Part shown: positions 1 through 10,604 of the stretch, piece by piece
How the letters are laid out: each line of letters begins with the position of its first letter
How positions within the stretch are numbered: the first letter of the stretch is position 1
DNA from: Verrucomicrobiota bacterium
GTDB lineage: Bacteria > Verrucomicrobiota > Verrucomicrobiia > Opitutales > UBA953
Direction of reading: 5' to 3'
Length of the DNA stretch: 48,497 nt
NCBI GenBank assembly: GCA_016871725.1
Contig: VHCL01000008.1
Location: forward strand, 1-48,497
Notes under the pieces: generated by a model
Seen by the model: the letters and a program-made list of their open reading frames with translations, nothing else
Databases searched by the model: none
Told to the model about the DNA's origin: nothing
Position numbers and translations under genes: made by a program

Positions 1-31
1 CGGCGCGCCTCCCCTCGGCGAAGTGGCAAAT

Positions 32-59
32 GAAAACCGCCATCCTGGCGGATGGCGGT
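32..59 (-). terminator. Rho-independent terminator downstream of typA
   Basis: A 9-bp perfect stem (36-44 with 51-59, six-base loop) lies about 40 bases past the typA stop. Read on the minus strand, the stem is followed by TTTT-C-A-TTT, which suits an intrinsic terminator. On the plus strand no T tract follows. Confidence 0.6.
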
Positions 60-98
60 CATCGGTATCAGCTGACCCTCGCGGGCTGAGCGGACGGC

Positions 99-2000
<1,902 letters not shown>

Positions 2001-2105
2001 CTGTAAAGGGCTTACGCATAGGAAAATGCCCCCTTGTGCAAGGGGAATAAGCCACCTTTGCCCGATTCTTGCCTCCGACCGGCCCCCGGAAGGGGGCGGA
2101 CGGGC

Positions 2106-4211
2106 TCACGCCAGCCCGTCGCGCACCAAAAGGGCCTCCGGGTCGAGGTCCCGGCCCATGAAGTCACGGAAAAGCTTCTCGGCCGGCTCGGAGTTGCCCT
2201 TGGCGAGGACCTTGGACCGGAGTTCGCGGCCGACCCGGGGGTTCAGGACCCCCTCCTGGAGGAAGCGGGTGAAGGCGTCGGCCTCGAGGGCCTCGGCCCA
2301 CTTGTACGAGTAATACCCCGCGGCGTACCCCGTGGCGTCCGAGAAGAGGTGGTTGAAGCGCCGGGCCATGGCCGGACCCCGGCGGGTCGTCCGGGCCTGC
2401 CACTCGGCGAAGTCCTCGTTCCAATGGGCGTCCAGGTCCCGGCCGCGCAACTCCTCGGCCCGGATGTGCAGGTCGAGGTCGAGCTTCGAGAAGGCGAGCT
2501 GGCGCATGCAGACGGAGGCCGAGCGGAAGTTCGCGGCGGCGTCGAGCTTGGCGAGCAGGTCGGACGGCAGAGGGGCGCCGGTCTCATGATGGCGGGCGAA
2601 GACGGCGAGGGACTCCTCCTCCCAGCACCAGTTCTCGAGGATCTGGGATGGCAGCTCGACGAAGTCCCAGGCGACGCGGACGCCGGAGAGGGACTCGACC
2701 TCGACTTCGCTGAGGAGGTGGTGGAGCAGGTGCCCGAACTCGTGGAAGACCGTGGTGACCTCGTCGTGGTTGAGCAGCGCCTGCTTGCCGGCGACGGGCG
2801 GCGTGAAGTTGCCGCACATCAGGCCGAGGTGCGGGGCGAACGAGCCGTCGGGACGCGGGCCGCCGGTACGGAAGAAGTTCATCCAGGCCCCTCCCCGCTT
2901 CGATTCGCGCGGGAACCAGTCGGTGTAGAAAGACCCCAGCAGGCGGCCCCCGTCGCGCACCTCGTAGAAGCGGACCTCGGGGTGCCAGACGCAGATCGGC
3001 GCGCCTTCGACGCGCGGTTCGGCGGCGCGGACGACCGTCTTGGCGCCGGTGGCCGGGTCGAAGTGGTAGGTGTCGCAGGCGACGACCTGGATGCCGAAGA
3101 GCCCGCCGAAGAGGCGGAACATGCCGGCGATCACGCCGTCGACCGGGAACCACGGACGCAGGGCCTCGTCGTCGAAATCATACTTCTCGCGGCGCATCTT
3201 CTCGGACCAGTAGCCGAATTCCCACGGGTGCAGCGGACGCGGCGCGTCGCCGGCCTTGGCGGCGCGATACTGCTCGAGCTCGACGCCTTCGGCCTGGAAC
3301 TTCGGACGGATGCGCCGGCCGATGTCCTCGATGAACTTCAGGGCCGTCTCGCCGGTGCGGGCCATGCGGCGGGCCGTGGTGAAATCGGCGAAGTGCTTCT
3401 TGCCCAACAGGCGGGCCTTCTCATGCCGGAGCGCGAGGATCTCGCCGACCAGCGCGGTGTTGTCCCACGGCGCCTTCAGGCCGACCTGACCGAGGCCTTC
3501 CCAGCACTGGCGGCGCAGGTCTTCGTCGTCGGCGTATTGCAGCACCGGGAATACCGAGGGGGACTGCAACGTGAAGCGCCAGGCCGCCGGCTGGCCCTTG
3601 ACGGTCGCGGACTGTTTCGCCGCGGCGAGCGCGCTGGCAGGCAGACCGGCGAGGCGCTTTTCGTCTTCGATGAAGAGCTCCCAGGCGTTGGTGGAATCGA
3701 GGACGTTCTCGGAATATTTCTGCGTCTTCTCCGCGAGTTCGGCGTTGAGCTTCGCCAGGCGGGCCTTCCCTTCTGCCGGCAGGTCGGCGCCGTTCTCTTC
3801 GAAATCGGCGATCGTCTCCTCGAGGAAGCGGCGACGGACGCCCGTGAGCGCCTGGGCGTCGGCGGTCGCCGCATAGGCCTTGAAGACCGCCCAGAGTTCG
3901 GGGTCGAGCGTCAGCGAAGTGAAGAACGCCGTGACCTCGGGCATCATCGCGTTGTAGGCCTTGCGGAGCTCGGGCGAGTTGAGGACCGAGTCCAGGTGCG
4001 AGACCAGGCCCCAGGCCCGGGAAAGTTCCTTCGTCGTGGCCTCGAAGCCGAGGAGCACCTGGGCGTAGGTCAGGTCGGCCCCCTTCGTCTGCTTGAACGC
4101 GTCGACGTTCGCGCGGGCGCGGCGCAGGGCCTCGCGGATGTCCGGCTCGACGTGTTCGGGCTTCAGGTTGCTCCAGTCGAAAAGGAAGTCGTCGGCGAGG
4201 AAGGGATGCAC
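2106..4211 (-). CDS. prlC: M3 family zinc oligopeptidase (oligopeptidase A type)
   Basis: Cytoplasmic zinc metallopeptidase that degrades short peptides, including cleaved signal peptides, in the thimet/oligopeptidase A family. The 701-residue protein matches family length. The zinc site is H490-E491-F-G-H494 with Glu491 as catalytic base, and the third ligand is likely Glu519 in DFVELPSQ. The all-helical N-terminal half and the FYTDWFPRESKRGGAW region are typical of M3A enzymes. No signal peptide is seen. It is divergent from the DUF151-dus pair, with only 98 bp between the two starts. A 6-bp hairpin with a GGAA loop (2082-2097) lies just past the stop but has no T run. The symbol is assigned by family; Dcp is a less likely alternative. 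Confidence 0.9.
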   Translation of the reverse strand: MHPFLADDFLFDWSNLKPEHVEPDIREALRRARANVDAFKQTKGADLTYAQVLLGFEATTKELSRAWGLVSHLDSVLNSPELRKAYNAMMPEVTAFFTSLTLDPELWAVFKAYAATADAQALTGVRRRFLEETIADFEENGADLPAEGKARLAKLNAELAEKTQKYSENVLDSTNAWELFIEDEKRLAGLPASALAAAKQSATVKGQPAAWRFTLQSPSVFPVLQYADDEDLRRQCWEGLGQVGLKAPWDNTALVGEILALRHEKARLLGKKHFADFTTARRMARTGETALKFIEDIGRRIRPKFQAEGVELEQYRAAKAGDAPRPLHPWEFGYWSEKMRREKYDFDDEALRPWFPVDGVIAGMFRLFGGLFGIQVVACDTYHFDPATGAKTVVRAAEPRVEGAPICVWHPEVRFYEVRDGGRLLGSFYTDWFPRESKRGGAWMNFFRTGGPRPDGSFAPHLGLMCGNFTPPVAGKQALLNHDEVTTVFHEFGHLLHHLLSEVEVESLSGVRVAWDFVELPSQILENWCWEEESLAVFARHHETGAPLPSDLLAKLDAAANFRSASVCMRQLAFSKLDLDLHIRAEELRGRDLDAHWNEDFAEWQARTTRRGPAMARRFNHLFSDATGYAAGYYSYKWAEALEADAFTRFLQEGVLNPRVGRELRSKVLAKGNSEPAEKLFRDFMGRDLDPEALLVRDGLA

Positions 4212-4258
4212 GCCGTCATCCTGCGGGAATGGGGGCGGATTTCAAGGCAACCCTACGG

Positions 4259-4281
4259 CCGCAAGCAGCGAGGGCTTGCGG
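4259..4281 (+). other. Hairpin in the leader of the DUF151-dus transcript
   Basis: An 8-bp perfect inverted repeat (4259-4266 with 4274-4281, seven-base loop) sits about 30 bases before the ATG at 4310. No known riboswitch or leader was recognised. It might affect translation of the first gene. Confidence 0.35.
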
Positions 4282-4309
4282 GGAGGCCGCGGCGGGCCCA
4301 CTTTGCGGC

Positions 4310-4753
4310 ATGAGCAAGTTGGAGGCAGTGCCCGTCACCGGCATCGAGGTCATCCCCGTCAAGGGAGGCAGCGCCGTGTTCCTCGTGACCGCCCTCAAGA
4401 CCATGTTCATCCAGGTCGACCCCGCCGTCGGCGAAGCGCTCCAAGGCGCCCTGGACGGCCGGATCCCGGACCGCCCGCAGTCCCACGACCTCATGCTCCA
4501 CCTCCTGCTCGGCCTCGACGCCGCGGTGGTCCATGTCGCGATCGTCGACGTGAAGGACGGCGTCTTCTTCGCCCGTATCCTCCTCGGCCAGGACGGCCCC
4601 GTCGCCCGCAAGGTCGCCGAAGTCGACGCCCGTCCGAGCGACGCCCTCGTGCTCGCCGTGAAGGCCAAGCGCCCGGTCTTCGTGGCCAAGGCGGTCCTGG
4701 ACGCGTGCGATGACATGACGGAAACGCTCGCGCGCCTGCGCAAGCAGGCGTGA
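4310..4753 (+). CDS. Bifunctional nuclease-domain (DUF151) protein
   Basis: A 147-residue protein of the BFN/DUF151 family, found across bacteria and in plants, with DNase/RNase activity reported for some members. The pattern of LTxxKxMFIQVD, DRPQSHDLMLHLL (about 60-72), VHVAIVDVKDGVFFARILL and EVDARPSDALVLAVKAKRPVF is the family signature; the last motif includes the conserved Arg-Pro-Ser-Asp. The frame is open upstream to 4229, but ATG 4310 gives the normal N-terminus and follows the leader hairpin. The stop overlaps the GTG start of dus by four bases (GTGA), so the two genes are translationally coupled. A shared role in RNA metabolism is inferred from this coupling only. Confidence 0.85.
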   Translation: MSKLEAVPVTGIEVIPVKGGSAVFLVTALKTMFIQVDPAVGEALQGALDGRIPDRPQSHDLMLHLLLGLDAAVVHVAIVDVKDGVFFARILLGQDGPVARKVAEVDARPSDALVLAVKAKRPVFVAKAVLDACDDMTETLARLRKQA

Positions 4754-5808
4754 GCGGCCCGCTGCCAGCCCCTGTCGTCGCCGGGACGCGCCCCTCGGTG
4801 CTCGCGCCGATGCAGGACGTCACCACCACCGGCTTCATGCGCGTCATCGGCCGCCGCGGCTCGCCGGACTGGTTCGTGACCGAGTATTTCCGCGTGCACG
4901 AGAGTTCCACGCCCGAGAAGCACATCGTCGACTCGGTCGTGAACCACGGCACCGGCCGGCCGGTCTTCGCGCAGCTCATCGGCGAGGACACCCCGCACAT
5001 GCTCCGGACCATCCGCGAGCTGCGGAAGCTGCCTATCGCCGGCATCGACCTCAACATGGGCTGCCCGGCGCCCAAGGTCTACCGCAAGAACGTCGGCGGA
5101 GGCCTCCTGCGCGATCCGGCCAAGATCGACGAACTCCTCGGCGCCATGCGGCAGGAGATCCCCGGACTCTTCACCGTCAAGATGCGCATCGGCTTCGACG
5201 GCCAGGAGCGGTTCGACGAGATCCTCGCGATCGTCGCCAAGCATCAGGTCGACCTCCTCACCGTGCACGGCCGCACCGTCAAAGGCCTCTACTGGTCGGA
5301 AGTCGATTACGCCGCCATCGCCAAGGCCGTGGCGGCGGTCCCCTGCCCCGTCATCGCCAACGGTGACGTCACCTCGGCCGCCAAGGCCCAGCGTCTGCTG
5401 GCCGAGACCAAGGCCTACGGCATGATGATGGGCCGGCACGCCATCCGGAACCCGTGGGTCTTCCGTCAGTGGCGCGAGGTCCAGCAGGGCCTGACGCCCT
5501 TCGCGCCCACGCTGGCCGACGTCCGGCAATACGTCCAAGAACTCGCCGACGAGTGCTGCGACGCCGCCAAGGCGACGGAGAAGCAGGCCGGGCGGCTCAA
5601 GAAATTCCTGAACTTCATCGGCCTGGCCGTGGACACCGAAGGCCGGTTCCTGCACGACATGCGTCGGACCGAGACCCTGCCGGAACTATTGAAATGCTGC
5701 GACGCGCACCTGCTCGGAGCGCGCGCGGGCGAGGCCTATCCCGACGAGCCGCACCGCGGGCTCATCGCGCGGCCGACGCGCGAGACCCAGCAAGGCTGCG
5801 GCCTCTGA
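4750..5808 (+). CDS. dus: tRNA-dihydrouridine synthase
   Basis: FMN-dependent reductase that makes dihydrouridine in the D-loop of tRNA. It has 352 residues with a TIM barrel: LAPMQDVTTTGFM (18-30) at the flavin end, GIDLNMGCPAPKV with the catalytic Cys105, VKMRIGF for phosphate binding, LLTVHGRTVKG and IANGDVTS, then MMGRHAIRNPW. A helical RNA-binding C-terminal domain follows. Translation starts at GTG 4750, inside the stop of the DUF151 gene. The Dus subfamily (A, B or C) was not resolved, so only the generic symbol is given. Confidence 0.93.
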   Translation: MSGPLPAPVVAGTRPSVLAPMQDVTTTGFMRVIGRRGSPDWFVTEYFRVHESSTPEKHIVDSVVNHGTGRPVFAQLIGEDTPHMLRTIRELRKLPIAGIDLNMGCPAPKVYRKNVGGGLLRDPAKIDELLGAMRQEIPGLFTVKMRIGFDGQERFDEILAIVAKHQVDLLTVHGRTVKGLYWSEVDYAAIAKAVAAVPCPVIANGDVTSAAKAQRLLAETKAYGMMMGRHAIRNPWVFRQWREVQQGLTPFAPTLADVRQYVQELADECCDAAKATEKQAGRLKKFLNFIGLAVDTEGRFLHDMRRTETLPELLKCCDAHLLGARAGEAYPDEPHRGLIARPTRETQQGCGL

Positions 5809-5810
5809 GT

Positions 5811-6506
5811 TCAGCCCGCGCGCACGGCGGCGCGGATCCGTCGGTCGCGCGCCAAGACGAAGAGCAGCGGACCGCCGATGACCAGCAAGGACCAGAGGCC
5901 GAGCACGAGGGCGAGGAAGGAACCCAGGCCGCAATAGCAGGAATGCTTGCGGCGCAGCACGAAATACCAAGGTAACGTGAGCGCCAAGCCCACCGCGGAG
6001 CCCGCGATGTTCTTGCCGACGAAGCGCTCGACCGCGTCGGCCTGCCGGCGCGCGCGGTGCAGCAGGATCGGCGTCCAGATGAGCCAGGAGAGCGCCCAGA
6101 CGACCAGCACCGCGGCGAAGAGCGGCGTCGGGTCGTGACCTTGGGCATCGGCCGGTCGGTCCGATAAGAGGAAGAGGTCGACGCACGCGAACAACGGGAC
6201 GGCGAGGAACACCCCGCCGAGGGACGCGGCCGCTATCACGCGCGGGCCGAGCGGGACTTTCTCCCCGGGCGAGGAAGCCGCCGGGAGCGGCAACAAGAGC
6301 AGGCACGACTGTAGAAAGGCCAGACCCCACAGCAGGGAGATCCAGAGCCAGTCCGCTCCGGTCGACTCGAACAGCTTGGCGCCGTTCAGCGCCCGCATGT
6401 CGAGCAGGCTGGTGTCCCAGCCGACCAAGGCCCCGACCAAGACCAACAGGGCGTTGAAGACGAAGGTCAGCAGGACCGACAGGGCGAGGACTTTGAGCAG
6501 ACGCAT
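5811..6506 (-). CDS. Polytopic membrane protein of unknown function
   Basis: I do not recognise this 231-residue protein. It has about six hydrophobic segments (roughly residues 4-30, 53-77, 88-112, 127-149, 166-185 and 192-218). A short cysteine-containing turn, KHSCYCGLG, precedes the last segment, and Arg/Lys-rich connectors suggest a cytoplasmic C-terminus. The ATG at 6506 starts the first membrane segment directly. It is convergent with dus (two bases apart) and divergent from the IscA-like gene. Its high hydrophobicity and codon use like its neighbours support a real gene. No function is assigned. Confidence 0.7.
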   Translation of the reverse strand: MRLLKVLALSVLLTFVFNALLVLVGALVGWDTSLLDMRALNGAKLFESTGADWLWISLLWGLAFLQSCLLLLPLPAASSPGEKVPLGPRVIAAASLGGVFLAVPLFACVDLFLLSDRPADAQGHDPTPLFAAVLVVWALSWLIWTPILLHRARRQADAVERFVGKNIAGSAVGLALTLPWYFVLRRKHSCYCGLGSFLALVLGLWSLLVIGGPLLFVLARDRRIRAAVRAG

Positions 6507-6571
6507 GCGGTGGGGTGAACACGAACCTAAGCCGCCGGCCCCTTAAGCCAAGGCAAAGCCGGCCACGGAGG

Positions 6572-6589
6572 CTGAGGCGTAGGCCTCAG
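6572..6589. other. Hairpin in the divergent spacer before the IscA-like gene
   Basis: A 7-bp perfect inverted repeat (6572-6578 with 6583-6589, loop GTAG) lies in the 142-bp spacer between two divergent genes. It may be an operator or a transcript hairpin; no regulator is implied by the sequence. Confidence 0.3.
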
Positions 6590-6648
6590 GGATGGGCTGG
6601 CCGACGCCCGCCCCTTGACTCCCGGCGAACAGTCCTAAACTGGGAGAC

Positions 6649-6966
6649 ATGATCAACCTCACCGAAGCCGCCGCCGCCCAGATCAAGGCCCTGCAGAAAG
6701 CCCAGGCCAATCCTGAGTCCGTCCTCCGCGTCCTCGTGGAGACCGGCGGGTGCTCCGGCTTCGAATACGGCATGGCCTTCGACGTGCGCAAGGACGGCGA
6801 CCTCGAGTTCGAGAGCCAGGGCCTGAAGATCCTCATCGACCCCACGAGCCACGCCTACCTCGACGGATCGACCGTGCACTTCGACGACGGCCTGCACGGC
6901 AAGGGCTTCGAGGTGCGCAACCCCAACGCCACCAGCACCTGCGGCTGCGGCAAATCCTTCAGCTAA
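6649..6966 (+). CDS. IscA/ErpA-type iron-sulfur carrier
   Basis: A 105-residue A-type carrier that takes an Fe-S cluster from the scaffold and delivers it to client proteins in the cytoplasm. The three invariant cysteines are present: Cys35 in [11 protein letters not shown] and Cys98 and Cys100 in STCGCGKSF at the C-terminus. Starting with [13 protein letters not shown] is typical. It stands alone with respect to isc/suf genes but precedes msrB by four bases and is probably co-transcribed with it. The Fe-S-rich complex III encoded later in the window is a plausible client, by inference. Subtype (IscA, ErpA or SufA) cannot be decided here. Confidence 0.92.
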   Translation: MINLTEAAAAQIKALQKAQANPESVLRVLVETGGCSGFEYGMAFDVRKDGDLEFESQGLKILIDPTSHAYLDGSTVHFDDGLHGKGFEVRNPNATSTCGCGKSFS

Positions 6967-6970
6967 GACC

Positions 6971-7582
6971 ATGCACGCCGCCCTCCGCCTCTCCTGCGCC
7001 GCGCTCGCCGGCCTCGTCGCCGCCTGCTCGGCCGACGCCGAGAACAAGACGGTCGCCAAGCCCGCCCCCGCTTCCCCACCCATGAAAGAATCCGCTCCCC
7101 AGACCAAGGTCCCCCAGGTGCTCGTCACGCTCGACGACGGCAAGGGCGGCGTCGGCCAGCCCGTGCTCGTCGACAAGGTCGTGAAGACCGACGCCGAATG
7201 GGCGGCCATGCTCACGCCCGAGCAGTATTTCGTCACCCGCGCCAAGGGCACCGAACGCCCGTTCTGCGGCACCCTGCTCGACAACAAGAAGACCGGCACC
7301 TACCACTGCGTCTGCTGCGACCTGCCGCTGTTCTCGTCCGCCGCCAAGTTCAACTCCGGCACCGGCTGGCCGAGCTTCTACCAAGGCGTCTCCAAACAGA
7401 ACATCGCCACCATCACCGACAACAGCCACGGCATGACGCGCACCGAGATCCTGTGCGCGCGCTGCGACTGCCATCTCGGACACGTGTTCGAGGACGGCCC
7501 GGCTCCGACCGGCCTTCGCTACTGCCTCAACTCCGAGTCCCTCAAGTTCAAGGAACTCAAGGGCGCGCCGGAGAAGAAGTAA
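6971..7582 (+). CDS. msrB: Peptide methionine (R)-S-oxide reductase, predicted lipoprotein
   Basis: Repairs Met-R-sulfoxide in proteins. Residues 1-19 form a lipoprotein signal ending in LVAAC (Cys19), so the enzyme is probably anchored in the periplasm rather than cytoplasmic. A Pro/Ala-rich linker leads to the MsrB domain (about 73-195). Zinc is bound by C113-x2-C116 and C162-x2-C165, and the catalytic nucleophile is Cys185 in GLRYCLNS. The usual resolving-Cys position in SG(C)GWPSF is Thr here (SGTGWPSF), while Cys99 in ERPFCG could serve instead. It follows the IscA-like gene by four bases and converges with obg one base away. Confidence 0.93.
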   Translation: MHAALRLSCAALAGLVAACSADAENKTVAKPAPASPPMKESAPQTKVPQVLVTLDDGKGGVGQPVLVDKVVKTDAEWAAMLTPEQYFVTRAKGTERPFCGTLLDNKKTGTYHCVCCDLPLFSSAAKFNSGTGWPSFYQGVSKQNIATITDNSHGMTRTEILCARCDCHLGHVFEDGPAPTGLRYCLNSESLKFKELKGAPEKK

Positions 7583-7583
7583 C

Positions 7584-8882
7584 TCACTTCTTCTTCGCCT
7601 TCGACTTCGGGGCCGCCTTCCTCACCGGGGCGGCCTTCTTCTTGGCCACGACCTTGGCGGGACGGCGCTTCGCGACCGGCTTGGCGGCCTTCTTCGCGAG
7701 AGGCTTCTTCGCGACGGGCTTGGCCTTGGGCGCGGCCTTCTTCGCCTTCTTGGCGGCGGGCTTGGCCGCCTTCTTCGCGACCGGCTTGGCCTTGGCCTTC
7801 GGCGCGACGACCTTGGCGGAGTGGACCTTGGCCAGGCGCTTGGCCGCGGCGGGTTCGACGTAAGGCGCGGGGGCCTTCGGACGCTGGTCGACCGGGCCTT
7901 TGACGGCGGCCCAGAGCTTGTCGCGGAAATCCTGGATGCCCTCCTGCGAGTAGCAGGAGATCGGGATGACCTGGTCCGACACGCGCTGCCGGAACTTCTT
8001 CAGCTTCGCGGCGGCTTCCGGCAGATCCATCTTGTTGGCCACGATGAGGCGAGGCTTGGCGGCGAGGACCGGCGAATAGAGGCGGAGTTCGCGCTCGAGG
8101 ACGCGATGGTCGTCCCACGGCTCACGGTTCTCGCTGCCGGCCATGTCGACGATGAAGATCAGGAGCGAGCAGCGCTCGACGTGGCGGAGGAACTGGTGGC
8201 CCAGTCCGCGATTCTCGTGGGCGCCTTCGATGAGGCCGGGGATGTCGGCCATCACGATGCGGTCGAAGCGGTCGGGGTAGTCGATGACGCCCACGTTGAC
8301 GTGCAAGGTCGTGAACGGATACGGCGCCATCTTCGGGCGCGCGGCCGTCAGCAGGTTGGTCAGGGTGGACTTGCCCGCGTTGGGGTAGCCCACGAGGCCG
8401 ATGTCGGCGATCGTCTTGAGCACGATGCGGAAGGTGCCCTCTTCGCCGGGGTAGCCCGGGGTCGTGCGGCGCGGGGCCTGGTTGACCGAGCTCTTGAAGT
8501 TCATGTTGCCCAGGCCGCCCTTGCCGCCGGCGAGGAGGACGACGCGTTCGCCGTGCTCGGTCAGCTCGGCCACGAGGCGGTGGGTGCCCTCTTCGAGGAC
8601 CTGCGTGCCCGGAGGCACCGGGAGGATCAGGTCGGCGCCGTCGGGACCGGCGCACTGGCGGCCCATGCCCGGGGCGCCGTTGCGGGCGCGGCGGTGCGGC
8701 TGCCAGCGGTAGGCCTGCAGGTCTCCTTCGTTGCGGTCGCAGACGAGGATGACGTCGCCGCCCTTGCCGCCGTTGCCGCCGTCGGGGCCGCCCTTCGGGA
8801 TGAACTTCTCGCGACGGAAGCTGACGCAGCCGTGGCCGCCGTCACCGGACTTCAGTACAACCTTGGCTTCGTCGATAAACAT
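7584..8882 (-). CDS. obgE: Obg GTPase with a Lys/Ala/Pro-rich C-terminal tail
   Basis: Essential GTPase of late 50S ribosome assembly and stress control. The glycine-rich Obg fold occupies about 1-158 (GDGGHGCVSFRREKFIPKGG, GGNGGKGGDV). The G domain has G1 GYPNAGKST (165-173), G3 DIPGLIEGAHENRGLG (about 213-228) and G4 NKMD (283-286). It ends near residue 332. In place of a folded OCT domain the last 100 residues are a histone-H1-like run of AKK/PAK repeats with almost no acidic residues. Such basic tails occur in several bacterial Obg proteins, but the length is notable. The ATG at 8882 gives the standard MFIDEAKV start. Upstream is the ABC permease gene, 52 bp away. Confidence 0.95.
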   Translation of the reverse strand: MFIDEAKVVLKSGDGGHGCVSFRREKFIPKGGPDGGNGGKGGDVILVCDRNEGDLQAYRWQPHRRARNGAPGMGRQCAGPDGADLILPVPPGTQVLEEGTHRLVAELTEHGERVVLLAGGKGGLGNMNFKSSVNQAPRRTTPGYPGEEGTFRIVLKTIADIGLVGYPNAGKSTLTNLLTAARPKMAPYPFTTLHVNVGVIDYPDRFDRIVMADIPGLIEGAHENRGLGHQFLRHVERCSLLIFIVDMAGSENREPWDDHRVLERELRLYSPVLAAKPRLIVANKMDLPEAAAKLKKFRQRVSDQVIPISCYSQEGIQDFRDKLWAAVKGPVDQRPKAPAPYVEPAAAKRLAKVHSAKVVAPKAKAKPVAKKAAKPAAKKAKKAAPKAKPVAKKPLAKKAAKPVAKRRPAKVVAKKKAAPVRKAAPKSKAKKK

Positions 8883-8934
8883 TTGCCCCCAAGGTAGGGG
8901 CGACCCCGCCCCGAGGGCGAGGAGGAAAGGCGGC

Positions 8935-9711
8935 TCAGCGCTCGAGCCCGCGGGAGCGGCGCAACCAGCGTTCGAACGGCGCGAAGAAGACCAGGTCGGC
9001 GAGCAGGCCGACCAGCATGACGACGGCCATCACGCCCATGACCTGGTCCATGCGGAGCAGCTCACGGCCGGCGTTGAGCAGCGAGCCCAGCCCGAAACCG
9101 GTCACGATCACGACGAAGATCTCCGCCGCCATGAGGGAGCGCCAGGCGAAGGCCCAGCCCTGCTTCATGCCGTTGAGCACGCCGGGCAGCGCGGCCGGGA
9201 AGATGACGCGAGTCCAGAGGTGCCAGCCGTTGGAACCCATCGTCTGGGCGGCGCGGAGGTAAAGCGGAGGAACGTTGAGGACCGATTCCTGGACCGCGAG
9301 GACCACGGCCCAGAGCGTGCCCATCACGACGACGAACAGAACGGCCTCCTCACGGATGCCGAACCAGAGCAGCGCGAGCGGCACCCAGCAGACGGACGGA
9401 AGGGTCTGCAGGCCGAGGGCGAGCACGCCGAGGGTGTCGCGGACCCAGCGCACGCGGGCGCACAAGGCGCCGAGCGGCACGCCCAGGGCGGCGCCGATGG
9501 CGAAGCCGACGATCAGGCGACGCATCGTCACCCAAGTGGCCGCCAGGAGTTCACCGCTGAGCAGCGATTCCCAGAACCACCGGAGGACGTGCGACGGAGC
9601 CGGGAAGAGGACTTCGCTGACACGTCCGCTGCGGACGAACCACTCCCACCCTCCGAGGACGAAAAGGGCGACGAGGGTCGGAATGACCGGGCGAGGAAGC
9701 TTCGAGGCCAT
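8935..9711 (-). CDS. ABC transporter permease (SsuC/TauC/NrtB family)
   Basis: A 258-residue inner-membrane permease of the BPD type used for sulfonates, taurine, nitrate, cyanate or pyrimidine precursors. There are about six membrane segments. The EAA-type loop contacting the ATPase lies around AALPGVLNGMKQGWAFAWRS (about 177-196), and the C-terminal region has the typical TGFGLGSLLNAGRELLRMDQ pattern. The start codon is two bases after the ATPase gene, so the two are co-translated. It is the last gene of the porin-to-permease unit. The substrate cannot be read from this protein. Confidence 0.9.
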   Translation of the reverse strand: MASKLPRPVIPTLVALFVLGGWEWFVRSGRVSEVLFPAPSHVLRWFWESLLSGELLAATWVTMRRLIVGFAIGAALGVPLGALCARVRWVRDTLGVLALGLQTLPSVCWVPLALLWFGIREEAVLFVVVMGTLWAVVLAVQESVLNVPPLYLRAAQTMGSNGWHLWTRVIFPAALPGVLNGMKQGWAFAWRSLMAAEIFVVIVTGFGLGSLLNAGRELLRMDQVMGVMAVVMLVGLLADLVFFAPFERWLRRSRGLER

Positions 9712-9713
9712 GG

Positions 9714-10502
9714 TCAGCGGGCGAGGCGGGCGGAGAGGGCCGTGGTGACCTCGGCCGCGAGGTTCGCGAGCGCGGGATCGTTCAGACGGCGGGGGCGAGG
9801 CAGGTTCACGTCGAAGACCTGCTGGACACGACCGGGATTAGGCGAGAAAAGCACGACGCGATCGCCGAGGCAGACCGCCTCGCGGATGTTGTGCGTCACG
9901 AGCACGATGGTCTTCTTGCGCTTGGTGAAGATCTCCTGGAGGTCTCCGTAAAGTTGCTCACGCGTCAGGGCGTCGAGGGCCGAGAAAGGCTCGTCCATCA
10001 GGAGCACGCGCGGGTTCGGCGCGAGCGAGCGGGCGAGGGCCACGCGCTGGCGCATGCCGCCGGAGAGTTCGTGCGGACGAGCCTTCTCCTTGCTGCCGAG
10101 GCCGACGAGGTTGAGATAATAGCGGGCCGACTCGAGACGCTCGGCTTCCGTGAGGTCGGGCTTGAGACGGAGGCCGAAGAGCACGTTCTCCAGGACGTCG
10201 AGCCAAGGGAAGAGCGCGTCCTGCTGGAACATCACCAGACGATCGCGGCCCGGCGCTTCGACCGGCTGATCACCAAGTTTGATTTCGCCTACGTTGGTAT
10301 GCTCGAGACCGGCGAGGAGGCTGAGGAGCGTGGACTTGCCGCAACCAGAGGGTCCCACGATTGCCAGAAACTCCCCTTCCCTGACATCCAAAGTGATATC
10401 CTCCAACGCCGTGACCCGGCCCGAAGCCCCATCGAAACGCTTGGTCACGTTACGCAGGGTAAGGGCCGCGGTGGCGGAGGATGCTTCGGAGTGGTTGCCC
10501 AT
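9714..10502 (-). CDS. ABC transporter ATP-binding protein (SsuB/TauB family)
   Basis: A 262-residue ATPase energising the adjacent permease. Walker A is GPSGCGKST (50-58), the Q-loop is in VMFQQDALFPW, the signature is LSGGMRQRVALARSLA, Walker B is VLLMDEPFSALD and the H-loop is VLVTHNIREA. The pattern DALFPWLDVLENV is typical of the nitrate/sulfonate/taurine group. The ATG at 10502 is preceded by a 102-bp A/T-rich spacer separating it from the binding-protein gene. This leaves room for an internal promoter or an mRNA processing site, as is common after binding-protein genes. Confidence 0.92.
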   Translation of the reverse strand: MGNHSEASSATAALTLRNVTKRFDGASGRVTALEDITLDVREGEFLAIVGPSGCGKSTLLSLLAGLEHTNVGEIKLGDQPVEAPGRDRLVMFQQDALFPWLDVLENVLFGLRLKPDLTEAERLESARYYLNLVGLGSKEKARPHELSGGMRQRVALARSLAPNPRVLLMDEPFSALDALTREQLYGDLQEIFTKRKKTIVLVTHNIREAVCLGDRVVLFSPNPGRVQQVFDVNLPRPRRLNDPALANLAAEVTTALSARLAR

Positions 10503-10604
10503 GGATTCCAGAGGCGAGAGACTGGCTAACCTAACCTTATCCTGTCAAGTTTACTTATGTTTAAAAGATTAGACGCTAAACCACCCATTTCTTCATTTTT
10601 GGAA
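10503..10604 (-). other. A/T-rich spacer between binding-protein and ATPase genes
   Basis: This 102-bp spacer is much richer in A/T than its surroundings. Read on the minus strand it contains TTGACA followed by a short tandem GGTTAGGTTAG. The TTGACA resembles a -35 box, but I see no good -10 at 16-18 bp, so a promoter is only possible. Confidence 0.3.

Noticed and set aside
3-89. A 28-codon open plus-strand frame at the left edge ending ADGGHRYQLTLAG
   Set aside because: Could be the end of a gene to the left, but it is too short to support, and the same bases form a terminator-like hairpin for typA.
2082-2097. A hairpin past the M3 peptidase gene as a terminator
   Set aside because: The stem is G/C only and no T tract follows on the minus strand.
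8897-8912. A G/C hairpin between the ABC permease and obg as a terminator
   Set aside because: Six-base stem without a T tail; not enough to separate the two transcripts.
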